Below are positions 5,711-5,773 of a stretch of DNA of 5,773 nt, in pieces. The translations under genes were made by a program, and so were the position numbers. Origin of the DNA: Lentimicrobiaceae bacterium (lineage in GTDB: Bacteria > Bacteroidota > Bacteroidia > Bacteroidales > JAGONC01); assembly GCA_030621075.1 (NCBI GenBank), contig JAUXII010000078.1, positions 1 to 5,773 on the forward strand. The letters are read 5' to 3'. The notes under the pieces are model-generated. The model did no database searches and was not told the origin of the DNA. It was given only the letters and a program-made list of their open reading frames with translations. How positions within the stretch are numbered: the stretch's first letter is position 1; every line of letters begins with the position of its first letter.

Positions 5711-5728
5711 CAACCCCGTAGTGGGTTG
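5711..5728. repeat. Hairpin CAACCC-CGTAGT-GGGTTG
   Basis: A perfect 6-bp stem with a 6-nt loop. The right arm is the start of the second GGGTTGAAC copy, linking this hairpin to the first one (5551-5568) as a related unit. Confidence 0.5.
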
Positions 5729-5773
5729 AACTTATGAAACAATTTCTAATTATCAAAATAACCCAACCCTTGA

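Larger units (their letters stand above)
5542..5773. repeat. Composite palindrome block with terminal inverted repeats (REP/MITE-like)
   Basis: A 232-bp non-coding block bounded by the 10-bp inverted repeat TCAAGGGTTG (5542-5551) and CAACCCTTGA (5764-5773). The second copy ends exactly at the window edge, so the element may extend further. Inside are at least five hairpin-forming palindromes, several with GGGG/CCCC stems, and two direct repeats: GGGTTGAAC (5546-5554 and 5723-5731) and GGGTTAC (5594-5600 and 5686-5692). The terminal repeats, the packed stems and the lack of coding capacity fit a non-autonomous mobile element, or a REP-type cluster moved by a RAYT (Y1) transposase. No transposase is present in the window. 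Confidence 0.6.

Noticed and set aside
5542..5773. CRISPR array
   Set aside because: The repeated units are short palindromes of different lengths without regular spacing or unique spacers, so a REP/MITE-type element fits better.

Overview
The window looks like chromosomal DNA from a member of the Bacteroidota. It is AT-rich, its genes lack strong Shine-Dalgarno sequences, and two gene starts are preceded by clear TAnnTTTG boxes, the -7 element of Bacteroidetes promoters. The TatC protein also looks Bacteroidetes-like. Every convincing gene lies on the minus strand, so transcription runs from the right end to the left end.

Right to left: (1) 5542-5773 is a non-coding block of packed palindromes bounded by a 10-bp inverted repeat that ends exactly at the window edge. 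It looks like a REP/MITE-type composite. (2) A promoter (TATCTTTG, 5467-5474) precedes a possible 28-codon leader ORF, whose stop overlaps the GTG start of queA. (3) queA (tRNA queuosine biosynthesis, long form) is followed after 3 bp by a THEP1-type P-loop NTPase. About 15 bp further on comes a 402-residue polytopic membrane protein that may combine ECF-transporter S-like and T-like halves. These three form a tight operon. (4) A 51-codon small gene, missed at ordinary ORF length cut-offs, lies between the membrane protein and tatC. (5) tatC encodes the core receptor subunit of the twin-arginine translocase; no tatA/tatB is in the window. (6) After a new promoter (TAACTTTG, 1217-1224) come a PspC-domain protein fused to a LiaI/LiaF-type membrane hairpin, and a LiaF-like protein that runs off the left end. 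These two form an envelope-stress type pair.

Most genes are recognisable housekeeping or envelope functions. The least understood part is the NTPase plus membrane protein pair, a possible uncharacterised uptake module co-transcribed with queA. The two short ORFs (2166-2321 and 5361-5447) and the palindrome block are the other items worth checking. Family assignments come from reading motifs by eye; no database search was possible.
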